From assembly GCA_964548055.1 (NCBI GenBank), contig CAZJPS010000060.1, positions 1-7,408 on the forward strand: a DNA stretch of 7,408 nt. Direction: 5' to 3'. The notes beneath the pieces are model-generated. The model was not told where the DNA came from. It worked only from the letters and a program-made list of their open reading frames with translations, and did not search any database. Of this stretch, positions 1 through 5,120 are shown one piece after another; the stretch's first letter is position 1; each line of letters begins with the position of its first letter. The DNA comes from CAZJPS01 sp964548055 (GTDB lineage: Bacteria; Patescibacteriota; Gracilibacteria; Peribacterales; Peribacteraceae). The position numbers and the translations under genes were made by a program.

Positions 1-548
1 CCTTTGGTAACTGTTTGTAAATAGGCAATTTTTATATAAGTGAGCTGCAAGTCTTTTGCGACCTCATTCAAACGAATAATCTCCGCTTTCGTATTTTCTG
101 ATAGTTTGTGCAACTCATTGAGACTCTGGCGCTGCTTCTCTATCTCCGAGAATAGGCCTTCTGAAATTTTCCTCTGCTCTTCCAGCTTACGAGAAGAATC
201 ATCAGCATTTTTAATCAACGTTTGAATTGAATTCTTTTGTGCTGCCAACTCAGTAGTTGTTTCATTGGCACTTTTTACAAGCACATCGACCGATCCTTTC
301 AGTCTATCTATCTCCTTCTTTGCATCTTCAATGGCCCGATCTTTGTAGAGTTCGATCTCTTCCTTCATTTGAACTGAAGCCCCTAAAACTGAGAAATTTT
401 TTATCTGATCATTAAAGAAAATTAGGGTGCCGAGCAATATTGCTAACAAACTCGCACTCACGCCTCCAGCATTATTTTTCTTATGAATGTGAAAAAGACC
501 AAATATCAGTATTGGTAGAGCCAGAAAAGTTATTAGCAGGAATTTCAT
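1..548 (-). CDS. Membrane-anchored coiled-coil protein, 3' end outside the window
   Basis: An open frame starts at ATG 548 and runs off the left edge without a stop, giving 182 complete codons. An in-frame TAA at 591-593 and no other start codon before it make ATG 548 the only sensible start. Residues 3-19 (LLITFLALPILIFGLFH) and about 30-47 (SASLLAILLGTLIFF) are two membrane-spanning segments joined by a short basic loop (HIHKKNN). The rest is hydrophilic and rich in E, K, Q, S and L, with spacing typical of a long coiled coil (EEIELYKDRAIEDAKKEIDRL onward). No enzyme motif is seen. The architecture resembles many bacterial envelope or scaffold proteins of unknown role, so I give no function. 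There is no clear Shine-Dalgarno site or -10 box in front. The start lies 78 bases beyond a copy of the direct repeat described for module A. Confidence 0.75.
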   Translation of the reverse strand, partial: MKFLLITFLALPILIFGLFHIHKKNNAGGVSASLLAILLGTLIFFNDQIKNFSVLGASVQMKEEIELYKDRAIEDAKKEIDRLKGSVDVLVKSANETTTELAAQKNSIQTLIKNADDSSRKLEEQRKISEGLFSEIEKQRQSLNELHKLSENTKAEIIRLNEVAKDLQLTYIKIAYLQTVTK

Positions 549-625
549 GTGAAAAGCTGAAGAGAGCTGTTTTTGGAAGAACGTTCTAAGTTATTGCCAC
601 TTTACACCCAAATTGAAGCTGTGAA

Positions 626-650
626 AGTTCCCAATCGTTCCCCACAGCTC
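626..650 (-). repeat. Direct repeat copy 1 (module A, downstream copy)
   Basis: Read on the minus strand this is GAGCTGTGGGG followed by AACGATTGGGAACT. It matches copy 2 (797-821) at 24 of 25 bases. It lies 20 bases after the stop of the 53-codon ORF, in the same reading frame, but the codon that is GGA in copy 2 is TGA here. Next to it, AGCTGTG (616-622 region) and CACAGCT (643-649) could pair as a weak hairpin. Confidence 0.7.
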
Positions 651-669
651 ATTGACGACGCATCAGCTT

Positions 670-831
670 TCATAGTGTAAGAGCACATTCCATCGCTTGC
701 GGACTCTTGAGAATATTTTTAACGAAATCCAGAGAATTCCTTAGCCCTATGAGCTTTTCTGACCGAGTAAGTGGATCCACTTTCCGAGGGCTGTCGAGTT
801 CCCAATCGTTCCCTACAGCTCCACCAATCAT
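670..831 (-). CDS. Small ORF of 53 residues, module A, begins with direct repeat motif
   Basis: ATG 831 to TGA 670 gives 53 residues. It starts two bases after the TAA of the upstream 304-residue gene (TAAGTATG), a spacing typical of translational coupling. The N-terminus MIGGAVGNDWEL is written by direct repeat copy 2. The rest (for example RSEKLIGLRNSLDFVKNIL) looks like an amphipathic helix. No signal peptide, membrane segment or known domain is visible. A second ORF of nearly the same length with a similar start (GGAGRNFWEQ) sits in the matching place of module B (2922-3074), which is the main reason to believe it is real. The product is unknown. It may be a true small protein, or the remnant of a larger modular gene. 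Confidence 0.5.
   Translation of the reverse strand: MIGGAVGNDWELDSPRKVDPLTRSEKLIGLRNSLDFVKNILKSPQAMECALTL
797..821 (-). repeat. Direct repeat copy 2 (module A, start of 53-codon ORF)
   Basis: On the minus strand this reads GAGCTGTAGGG then AACGATTGGGAACT, with an internal double GGGAAC-type unit. It encodes AVGNDWEL in the 53-codon ORF. Copy 1 lies 171 bases away in the same orientation, an exact multiple of three. The flank TGGTGGAGCTG is shared with copy 4 in module B. Confidence 0.7.
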
Positions 832-833
832 AC

Positions 834-1748
834 TTAGTCCGTCTCCGTTCGGGGATTGCCTTCCGATGTCCTTTCGAGATCTTCATAGTACCGTTCCCAC
901 GCTTCATCAATACGATCGCTGTTTTGCTCGTTCTCCATATACAAATATTCATCGGTTCCTTTTTGATGGAGAGAGATTGGCCGTTCTATCTTCAGGCCCC
1001 CAAGTTTTTCATGGGTTTCTTCCCTTTGCCATTTCTTTGAACGCCGCAAGTATTGCACTTGCCGGGCGTAGTGCGTAAGAATCTGCTCGGATTCACGTCC
1101 CTGTGCTCCTGTTTGCTCCAAAATCAATTTGATTCCATACCGGTATTCCTCCGCTCGGTTGCCGAGAATGACCTTCATTATCTCGATGCCCTTCTTGATG
1201 TCTGTTTCGGTGATATTTGGAAGATTTGCATAGTTCCCTCGTCCCACATTCGCTCGTTCTCGGTTGTACCGCAATGGCATTCCCACTCGCTTTTGGAATG
1301 TTTCGATTTTCTTAATATCTGCCTCGGAGCGATAATTTGTATTGGATTTTAGAAGCATCAATTCTTCTTCCGTAGGCACGAGTTTGAGCATTTCAAAATC
1401 TTCTAAATCGTGAACGAGATGAGGTGCGAGTATTTGCAATCCTTCTTTGCCGACGAATGGATAAAAATTGTTCATATATAGAACCAAGGGAGCAGCTTTT
1501 GGACTTCCGTCACATACTTCGTCTCGTATCCACAGAGAGAAAGGGTCTATTCCCACGCGGGAGCGCGCTCCAGGCCTCTGATTATTATGAGAGTGCATGC
1601 GTACTCCTGCACTCTCCAAAGCATTTTTCAAAAGTGTTCGTTTCTTAAGAACGCACGGATCGTATTCCTTCAGTCGCAGGAGATTTTGTGAATACTCAAG
1701 CACATATGTAGTGGCTTCTTGCCTGCCACTGATGGATTCAGGTTTCAT
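834..1748 (-). CDS. Hypothetical protein, 304 residues (module A main gene)
   Basis: ATG 1748 to TAA 834. I do not recognise a family. The protein is soluble, with no signal peptide or membrane helix, and is rich in charged residues. Residues about 1-60 and 180-260 look helical, and the latter part is very basic (RQVQYLRRSKKWQREE). A central stretch reads IDPFSLWIRDEVC and VLYMNNFYPFVGKEGLQ. The basic helical half could bind nucleic acid, but no motif proves this. The start is supported by a strong promoter whose -10 box ends 6 bases before the ATG, which implies a leaderless message. The gene follows a broken gmk 3' end and is followed two bases later by the 53-codon ORF. The layout parallels the 236-residue gene of module B, although I see no similarity between the two proteins. 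Confidence 0.8.
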   Translation of the reverse strand: MKPESISGRQEATTYVLEYSQNLLRLKEYDPCVLKKRTLLKNALESAGVRMHSHNNQRPGARSRVGIDPFSLWIRDEVCDGSPKAAPLVLYMNNFYPFVGKEGLQILAPHLVHDLEDFEMLKLVPTEEELMLLKSNTNYRSEADIKKIETFQKRVGMPLRYNRERANVGRGNYANLPNITETDIKKGIEIMKVILGNRAEEYRYGIKLILEQTGAQGRESEQILTHYARQVQYLRRSKKWQREETHEKLGGLKIERPISLHQKGTDEYLYMENEQNSDRIDEAWERYYEDLERTSEGNPRTETD

Positions 1749-1754
1749 ATTAAT

Positions 1755-1782
1755 ATTATATCAAAAAATTATATTTTGCCAA
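1755..1782 (-). promoter_or_regulatory. Promoter of the 304-residue gene, leaderless type
   Basis: On the minus strand TTGGCA (1777-1782) is separated by 16 bases from TATAAT (1755-1760), which lies 6 bases before ATG 1748. Transcription starting about 7 bases after the -10 box would begin at the start codon itself, so no ribosome binding site is expected, and none is seen. Confidence 0.75.
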
Positions 1783-1798
1783 CATGTAGGCATGTACA

Positions 1799-1966
1799 TC
1801 AATGCATCCAGTTCTCCACTTCCTTCACTGTTTGGTCTAGTTTGCCTTCAATGTTTTTGATCGAATGGTCACAAATTTCGGCATAGGCGAGCTCTTTCTC
1901 CATACTCGCCACTCTTCTTGCCAATTCCTCTTTTGCAATGGGTGCGCGTTTGGTGATGTGCTTTCC
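1799..1966 (-). pseudogene. Guanylate kinase 3'-end fragment (second copy of gmk C-terminus)
   Basis: Read on the minus strand, this encodes HITKRAPIAKEELARRVASM and then EKELAYAEICDH...EGKLDQTVKEVENWMH before TGA at 1799. It aligns with the last ~52 residues of the intact gmk at 3887-4468. Bases 1899-1963 are identical to 3990-4054 (65 of 65), while the last 32 codons match at only about half of the residues. Upstream of base 1966 the similarity stops and an in-frame TAA occurs at 1982-1984. The Walker A, GMP-binding and start regions are therefore missing, and the fragment cannot make an active kinase. It sits just in front of the module A promoter, exactly where the real gmk end sits in front of module B. 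Confidence 0.85.
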
Positions 1967-2863
1967 GAAATCGTGCGTCAGTTATTTTTCTACGTTGTAA
2001 CGGGTGAGTTTCTTTCTGCACAGTACAAAGAAAACCTACGGAAACTTTTGAAACCGCTTGCTGCAATCGCCGCCGTGGGCATCCTTACTGTCGTTGGGGC
2101 CAAGACGATGGAAATAGTAGCTGAATCTAGGTGTTCATCGAACCTCGGAGAATTTGCCCTTTATAAAGATGGAAATTGCGGGTGCACCTATGGCTATGAA
2201 CTTCATAACAATGTTTGTATTAGCAATGATGAAGCTTGTGAGAAGAAATTGGGGAAGTACAGCATTTACGATGGTGGGATTTGCAGATGTCTCACGAATT
2301 ACTCGGAACTAAATGATGTCTACGTTTTTACTAACGATATTTGTACGCAACAATTTGGGGATAATGCTCACGCTGTTCCAGGCCTGGATAAGTGTGCGTG
2401 TGACGATGGATATGTATGGAACGAAAACAGGGACAAGTGCATAAAGTTCGTTCTGCCTCCTCTCACCGAAAAGCAGAAATGCGAAAAGCAGGGATTCAAA
2501 GCGAAGTTCAACATTATGAACAACACATGCGAATGCACGTATAACTACGTAAAGATTAATGGAATCTGTCAGGACGCACCTTATTGCGGCCAAAACGCTC
2601 ACTATGAAGAGGGAAAAAAGTGTGTTTGTGATTCTAGCTATAAACGTGAGGGTAGCGAGTGTGTTGATCCAGGATGCTCCGTTAACAGCACTTATGATGC
2701 CGAAGATGATAAATGCTACTGTAAGGATGGGTACGTTGTAAGGAATGGTCTTTGTAAATCAGCGATCGAAGTCTGTGGCATATTTGGAAAATACAATGCC
2801 TCGAATGGCAATTGTGTGGAATGTGGACCAGGTTATGAAGTGCAGGGTAGAGATTGTGTGTAA
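1865..2863 (+). CDS. Secreted or membrane-anchored cysteine-rich repeat protein (EGF-like units)
   Basis: The open frame from ATG 1865 to TAA 2863 has 332 codons. The real start is probably later, because residues 1-34 are antisense to the gmk fragment. In-frame choices are GTG 1973 and TTG 2048. TTG 2048 has GGA 7 bases upstream and gives MKPLAAIAAVGILTVVGA, a convincing signal peptide or anchor. After it come seven units of the form C-x(11-16)-C-x-C-x(9-14)-C, often with CxCxxGY, at residues 90-118, 125-153, 160-192, 206-235, 241-266, 271-297 and 304-331. The pattern implies disulfide-bonded extracellular modules like EGF repeats, known in bacterial surface adhesins and protease tails. No catalytic domain is present. 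The fourth Cys of unit 2 is Tyr153, and unit 7 has CVEC in place of CxC. It is the only plus-strand gene in the accessory region. Confidence 0.75.
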   Translation: MVTNFGIGELFLHTRHSSCQFLFCNGCAFGDVLSEIVRQLFFYVVTGEFLSAQYKENLRKLLKPLAAIAAVGILTVVGAKTMEIVAESRCSSNLGEFALYKDGNCGCTYGYELHNNVCISNDEACEKKLGKYSIYDGGICRCLTNYSELNDVYVFTNDICTQQFGDNAHAVPGLDKCACDDGYVWNENRDKCIKFVLPPLTEKQKCEKQGFKAKFNIMNNTCECTYNYVKINGICQDAPYCGQNAHYEEGKKCVCDSSYKREGSECVDPGCSVNSTYDAEDDKCYCKDGYVVRNGLCKSAIEVCGIFGKYNASNGNCVECGPGYEVQGRDCV

Positions 2864-2880
2864 AAGGTTTTTAATTCCAA

Positions 2881-2905
2881 AGTTCCCAACCCTTCCCAAC
2901 AGCTC
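2881..2905 (-). repeat. Direct repeat copy 3 (module B, downstream copy)
   Basis: On the minus strand this reads GAGCTGTTGGG then AAGGGTTGGGAACT. It matches copy 1 at 21 of 25 bases, and the similarity reaches outward on both sides (GTCRATGAGCTGT before it, CTTT after it). It lies 17 bases past the stop of the 50-codon ORF, in the same frame, again with TGA where the ORF-starting copies have GGA. It is also 18 bases beyond the stop of the plus-strand cysteine-rich gene. Confidence 0.65.
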
Positions 2906-2921
2906 ATCGACCGAGTCACGG

Positions 2922-3074
2922 TTACAGGATCAGGTCATCTTTTTTCTCAACTTGGCCATTTAGGATCATTGTGATGCTCTCGAGTGAGAATTTAAGTTCT
3001 GTGAACTTTTTGGCCAATTCAAGCAGATCAAAGTTTTGTTCCCAGAAATTCCTGCCAGCTCCACCATTGTACAA
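2922..3074 (-). CDS. Small ORF of 50 residues, module B, begins with direct repeat motif
   Basis: TTG 3074 to TAA 2922 gives 50 residues beginning LYNGGAGRNFWEQ. The remainder (LLELAKKFTELKFSLESITM) is a good amphipathic helix, followed by a charged tail. It starts 44 bases after the TGA of the 236-residue gene, with AGGAAG about 15 bases in front, so the start is uncertain. An ATG at 3067 opens a different, less convincing 33-residue frame. Support comes from the match in place, length and N-terminus to the 53-codon ORF of module A (GGAxxNxWE). Function is unknown. Confidence 0.4.
   Translation of the reverse strand: MYNGGAGRNFWEQNFDLLELAKKFTELKFSLESITMILNGQVEKKDDLIL
3037..3061 (-). repeat. 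Direct repeat copy 4 (module B, start of 50-codon ORF), divergent
   Basis: On the minus strand this reads GAGCTGGCAGG then AATTTCTGGGAACA. It matches copy 2 at about 17 of 25 bases, with TGGTGGAGCTG and TGGGAAC shared exactly. The distance to copy 3 is 156 bases, again a multiple of three. It encodes GAGRNFWEQ in the small ORF. Confidence 0.5.
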
Positions 3075-3118
3075 TCACAATCAAAAATCTTCCTGATTAA
3101 TGCAACTGATTTAACTTC

Positions 3119-3829
3119 TCATTTTAATTTTTCATCAAGAATTGTTCCAATTTTACTTATTATTTTCTCCGATTCATTTTCATTTTTTTTGCGTTCAATT
3201 TGTACCACTGCATCGTAGTTGTTTTTTAACTCAAGAAATTGAGGTCTGCCCATTTGTTGAAAAATAGGCATAACTAAAGCATTCTGTGCTTGATTCTTGT
3301 CTAATTCAAAATATCCTCCTGGTTTGTCTGTATATGCTCGAAACGTAGTACACATCGCTTGAGCAGCCAGAGGTTCTATTTCCCCAAAGCCATCTATTTT
3401 GAAAGTTTCACCAGAGGAAAGACGTCCTTCTGTGCGCATGTTCTCAAAATCTTTAGGATCCAATTCTCTCAGTTGATGAGCAATTTTTAATTGTGCATTT
3501 TTTTCACTTATTGCTTCCATTTTTGCATATTCTAAAGCGTCCTTTGCATCTTCCATTTTTTTCGATAATTCTTCGCCTTTATTAAATTCTTCAAGAGTCT
3601 CTTTTTTAGAAAGCGGTGGTAACCCGGTATCAAGACGCGTCTTATGTGTTGCATTTAGAGAACGCCAATATGTATCACATATGTCACATGTACGGATGTA
3701 CTCTTGTTCAAGTTTCAGAATTTTTTGTTCTGTCGTCAAAGCAGGCTTTTCATAATTTCCTTTTTCCTCTTCTCTCTTTTCATAGTGTTCATAGTCGTCT
3801 TTGCGGGCTATTTCGCCAAATGTACCCAT
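3119..3829 (-). CDS. Hypothetical protein, 236 residues (module B main gene)
   Basis: ATG 3829 to TGA 3119. No known family is recognised. The protein is soluble and strongly charged, and the first two thirds are mostly predicted helix or coiled coil (TTEQKILKLEQEYIRTC, then KKMEDAKDALEYAKMEA). A CDIC motif at about residues 48-51 could be a metal-binding or redox pair, but no second pair is present. A more compact part follows (GETFKIDGFGEIEPLAAQ, KPGGYFELDKNQAQNALV), and the end is again coiled coil. It is more AT-rich than gmk next door, which fits acquired DNA. A leaderless promoter supports the start. After the stop, the same frame stays open for nearly 50 more codons, so an older, longer gene is possible. 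Confidence 0.8.
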   Translation of the reverse strand: MGTFGEIARKDDYEHYEKREEEKGNYEKPALTTEQKILKLEQEYIRTCDICDTYWRSLNATHKTRLDTGLPPLSKKETLEEFNKGEELSKKMEDAKDALEYAKMEAISEKNAQLKIAHQLRELDPKDFENMRTEGRLSSGETFKIDGFGEIEPLAAQAMCTTFRAYTDKPGGYFELDKNQAQNALVMPIFQQMGRPQFLELKNNYDAVVQIERKKNENESEKIISKIGTILDEKLK

Positions 3830-3835
3830 ACGAAT

Positions 3836-3864
3836 ATTATAACATAATTCATCAATTATTTCAA
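3836..3864 (-). promoter_or_regulatory. Promoter of the 236-residue gene, leaderless type
   Basis: On the minus strand TTGAAA (3859-3864) is followed after 17 bases by TATAAT (3836-3841), then 6 bases, then ATG 3829. The -10 to ATG distance is the same as for the module A gene and the asparaginase gene, and no Shine-Dalgarno site is present. Confidence 0.8.
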
Positions 3865-3886
3865 TAAATCATAACAGGTGTATATA

Positions 3887-4468
3887 TTACTGCTGCAGCA
3901 ATTTTTCCACTTCTTTTAGTGTTTCTTGTAGTTTCCCCTCCGCATTCGTAACCTGAGCCGTACACAAATCCGCATATTTCAATTCTTTTTCCATACTCGC
4001 CACTCTTCTTGCCAATTCCTCTTTTGCAATGGGTGCGCGTTTGGTGATGTGCTTGATGAGCTGCTCTTTGCTTTCCGGAAGAATGAAGATGGATTGAAGG
4101 CGATACAAAGGGTTATCTCCCGAAAAAAGTGAATGAGAGCGAATGCTATCGAAGCCTTGCACATCTACTTCTCGCAGGACTGTTTCTCCTTTTTCAATAT
4201 GCGGAATAATTTCATCTACCAGTGTTCCGTACCGCGCACCTCCGTGCACTACTGCGGATTCCAAAACTTTATTCTGCTGTAGGAGGGCATCGAATTCTGC
4301 GTCAGATACAAACTGATATAAATCATCTCCTTCGCGCGGTCTTCTTTCGCGCGTGGTGGCAGAACGAGCAAAGTGGATATCGGGGTGATTTTTGCGGAGC
4401 TTTTGCAGAATCACGCTTTTGCCAACTCCACTGGGGCCGATGATGAGGACCAGTTTTCCTTGATTCAT
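3887..4468 (-). CDS. gmk: Guanylate kinase
   Basis: A cytoplasmic nucleotide kinase, known to catalyse ATP + GMP to ADP + GDP, an essential step in making GTP and dGTP. ATG 4468 to TAA 3887 gives 193 residues, close to the usual ~200. The P-loop GPSGVGKS is at residues 11-18. The GMP-binding segment SATTRERRPREGDDLYQFVS follows at about 36-55, then VHGGARYGT at about 74-82, and the conserved VDVQG at about 98-102 (usually DIDVQG). The lid and C-terminal helices read KHITKRAPIAKEELARR. The start is fixed by the N-terminal strand leading into the P-loop. There is no Shine-Dalgarno site, and a possible -10 box TACGAT (4477-4482) suggests a very short leader. Its 3' end is partly duplicated at 1799-1966, and its last 32 codons may have been replaced during insertion of module B. 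Confidence 0.95.
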   Translation of the reverse strand: MNQGKLVLIIGPSGVGKSVILQKLRKNHPDIHFARSATTRERRPREGDDLYQFVSDAEFDALLQQNKVLESAVVHGGARYGTLVDEIIPHIEKGETVLREVDVQGFDSIRSHSLFSGDNPLYRLQSIFILPESKEQLIKHITKRAPIAKEELARRVASMEKELKYADLCTAQVTNAEGKLQETLKEVEKLLQQ

Positions 4469-4530
4469 TGGAGGCCATCGTAGCGCATAAATGGGTGTGA
4501 TGTCTGTATTTCATACGGCCTAATAGGGCA

Positions 4531-4559
4531 TTGCTGTAAGCCAAAATTTGTGATATAAT
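4531..4559 (+). promoter_or_regulatory. Strong sigma-70-type promoter for the structured RNA
   Basis: TTGCTG (4531-4536) and TATAAT (4554-4559) are spaced by 17 bases. They point toward a region with no gene-like frame and many helices. Transcription would start near 4566. It diverges from gmk. Confidence 0.75.
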
Positions 4560-4565
4560 GAGTAG

Positions 4566-5007
4566 ATTTGCTCATTGAAACCGACGTCCTACCTTTAGTG
4601 GCAGGGAGAGTGGAGCAGTGACGGCAGGCTCTTCATATTTGAGGCTTGCCTTCTGTGACCGGTCACTTTTCCATCCTCCCTGCCTCCCTGCGACTGCGAC
4701 CGTCGCTCCGAGGTTCCCTCTACGAGAGGGATCTCACCCATCGCCTGGCCACACTGGCTAGGCGAGCACAACAAACACACACAACACCTGCTCCCGGTTT
4801 ACAGGAGGCCGATGCCCGAGCTTCGGGCTAACCACACAAATACACACGAGCGGTGCACTCACTTGCATCAAAGGGTAGGGAGTCTGCAGTAGGTCGCACC
4901 TGCGTACTGCTCACTCTTTGACCGCTTCATTGTGGTTAAAGGTGCGCTAAGCCCCGTGTCACTGTGTTCTTCCAGCAAGGAGAATAGAGTGATGCGGGGC
5001 TTCTTTT
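4566..5007 (+). ncRNA. Structured non-coding RNA of about 440 bases, family not recognised
   Basis: The span runs from a strong promoter to a strong terminator and holds no convincing coding frame. Helices visible by eye include: GGCAGGGAG 4600-4608 with CTCCCTGCC 4676-4684, enclosing AGTGAC 4617-4622 with GTCACT 4662-4667 and a hairpin at 4623-4650; CCCTC/GAGGG at 4716-4730; an 11-pair hairpin 4741-4765 (TCGCCTGGCCA, loop CAC); GCCCGA/TCGGGC 4814-4828; and a long nested rod 4830-4937. The rod consists of AACCACA/TGTGGTT, GAGCGGT/ACCGCTT, CAAAGGGT/ACTCTTTG and GCAGTA/TACTGC. Several pairs are G-U, as expected in functional RNA. I looked for the signatures of RNase P RNA, tmRNA, SRP RNA and T-box leaders and found none. 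It could still be a divergent member of a known family, or a long leader of the asparaginase gene. Confidence 0.65.
4949..5007 (+). terminator. Rho-independent terminator of the structured RNA
   Basis: The arm AAGCCCCGTGTCACT (4949-4963) pairs with AGTGATGCGGGGCTT (4988-5002) over 15 pairs, two of them G-U, across a 24-base loop. The stem is followed by CTTTT. It separates the RNA from the asparaginase gene. Confidence 0.8.
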
Positions 5008-5016
5008 GTAAAAAAA

Positions 5017-5108
5017 GGGGACAAAAGGGACAAAGGTTTAAAGGTTGTAAAGGTTTTTATTAAAAAAATTCCTTTGTCCCCTTTGTCGCCTTTACCCCCT
5101 TTGTCCCC
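5017..5108. repeat. Long imperfect inverted repeat built of GGGACAAAG units
   Basis: The left arm 5017-5053 is made of repeated GGGACAAAGG-like units. The right arm 5071-5108 is its imperfect complement (CCTTTGTCCCC and variants), with an AT-rich spacer 5054-5070. Both a short tandem repeat and a hairpin are therefore present. The right arm ends exactly at the -10 box of the asparaginase gene and occupies the place where its -35 box should be. Confidence 0.8.
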
Positions 5109-5114
5109 TATAAT
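5109..5114 (+). promoter_or_regulatory. -10 box of the asparaginase gene, leaderless type
   Basis: TATAAT at 5109-5114 is followed by 6 bases and then ATG 5121, with no Shine-Dalgarno site. No good -35 hexamer is seen at the right distance, because that stretch is the arm of the inverted repeat. Confidence 0.7.
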
Positions 5115-5120
5115 CCCTCC

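Noticed and set aside
707..1352. Plus-strand frames opposite the 304-residue gene
   Set aside because: They have no start signal and Ser/Phe/Leu-rich shadow composition, and the minus-strand frame is longer with a strong promoter.
626..3061. Direct repeats as integron attC sites
   Set aside because: The core-site forms GTTRRRY and RYYYAAC are not present in a paired arrangement, and no integron integrase is seen.
626..3061. CRISPR array
   Set aside because: There are only four copies, in two distant pairs, with spacings of 156-171 bases filled by ORFs, and no cas gene.
626..3074. TGA read as glycine (Gracilibacteria-type code 25), since trailing repeat copies have TGA where others have GGA
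   Set aside because: gmk, the asparaginase, the phosphohexomutase half, the cysteine-rich gene and the 304-residue gene have no in-frame TGA and use GGN for Gly at conserved places, unlike a recoded genome.
4646..4831. Short frames on both strands inside the structured RNA region
   Set aside because: They are rich in Arg, Ser, Leu and Pro with no domain or start signal, and they lie across strong helices.
4566..5007. RNase P RNA, tmRNA, SRP RNA or T-box leader
   Set aside because: I found no GAGGAAAGUCC core, no tRNA-like ends with a T-arm, no GGAA-tetraloop helix 8, and no AGGGUGG T-box sequence.
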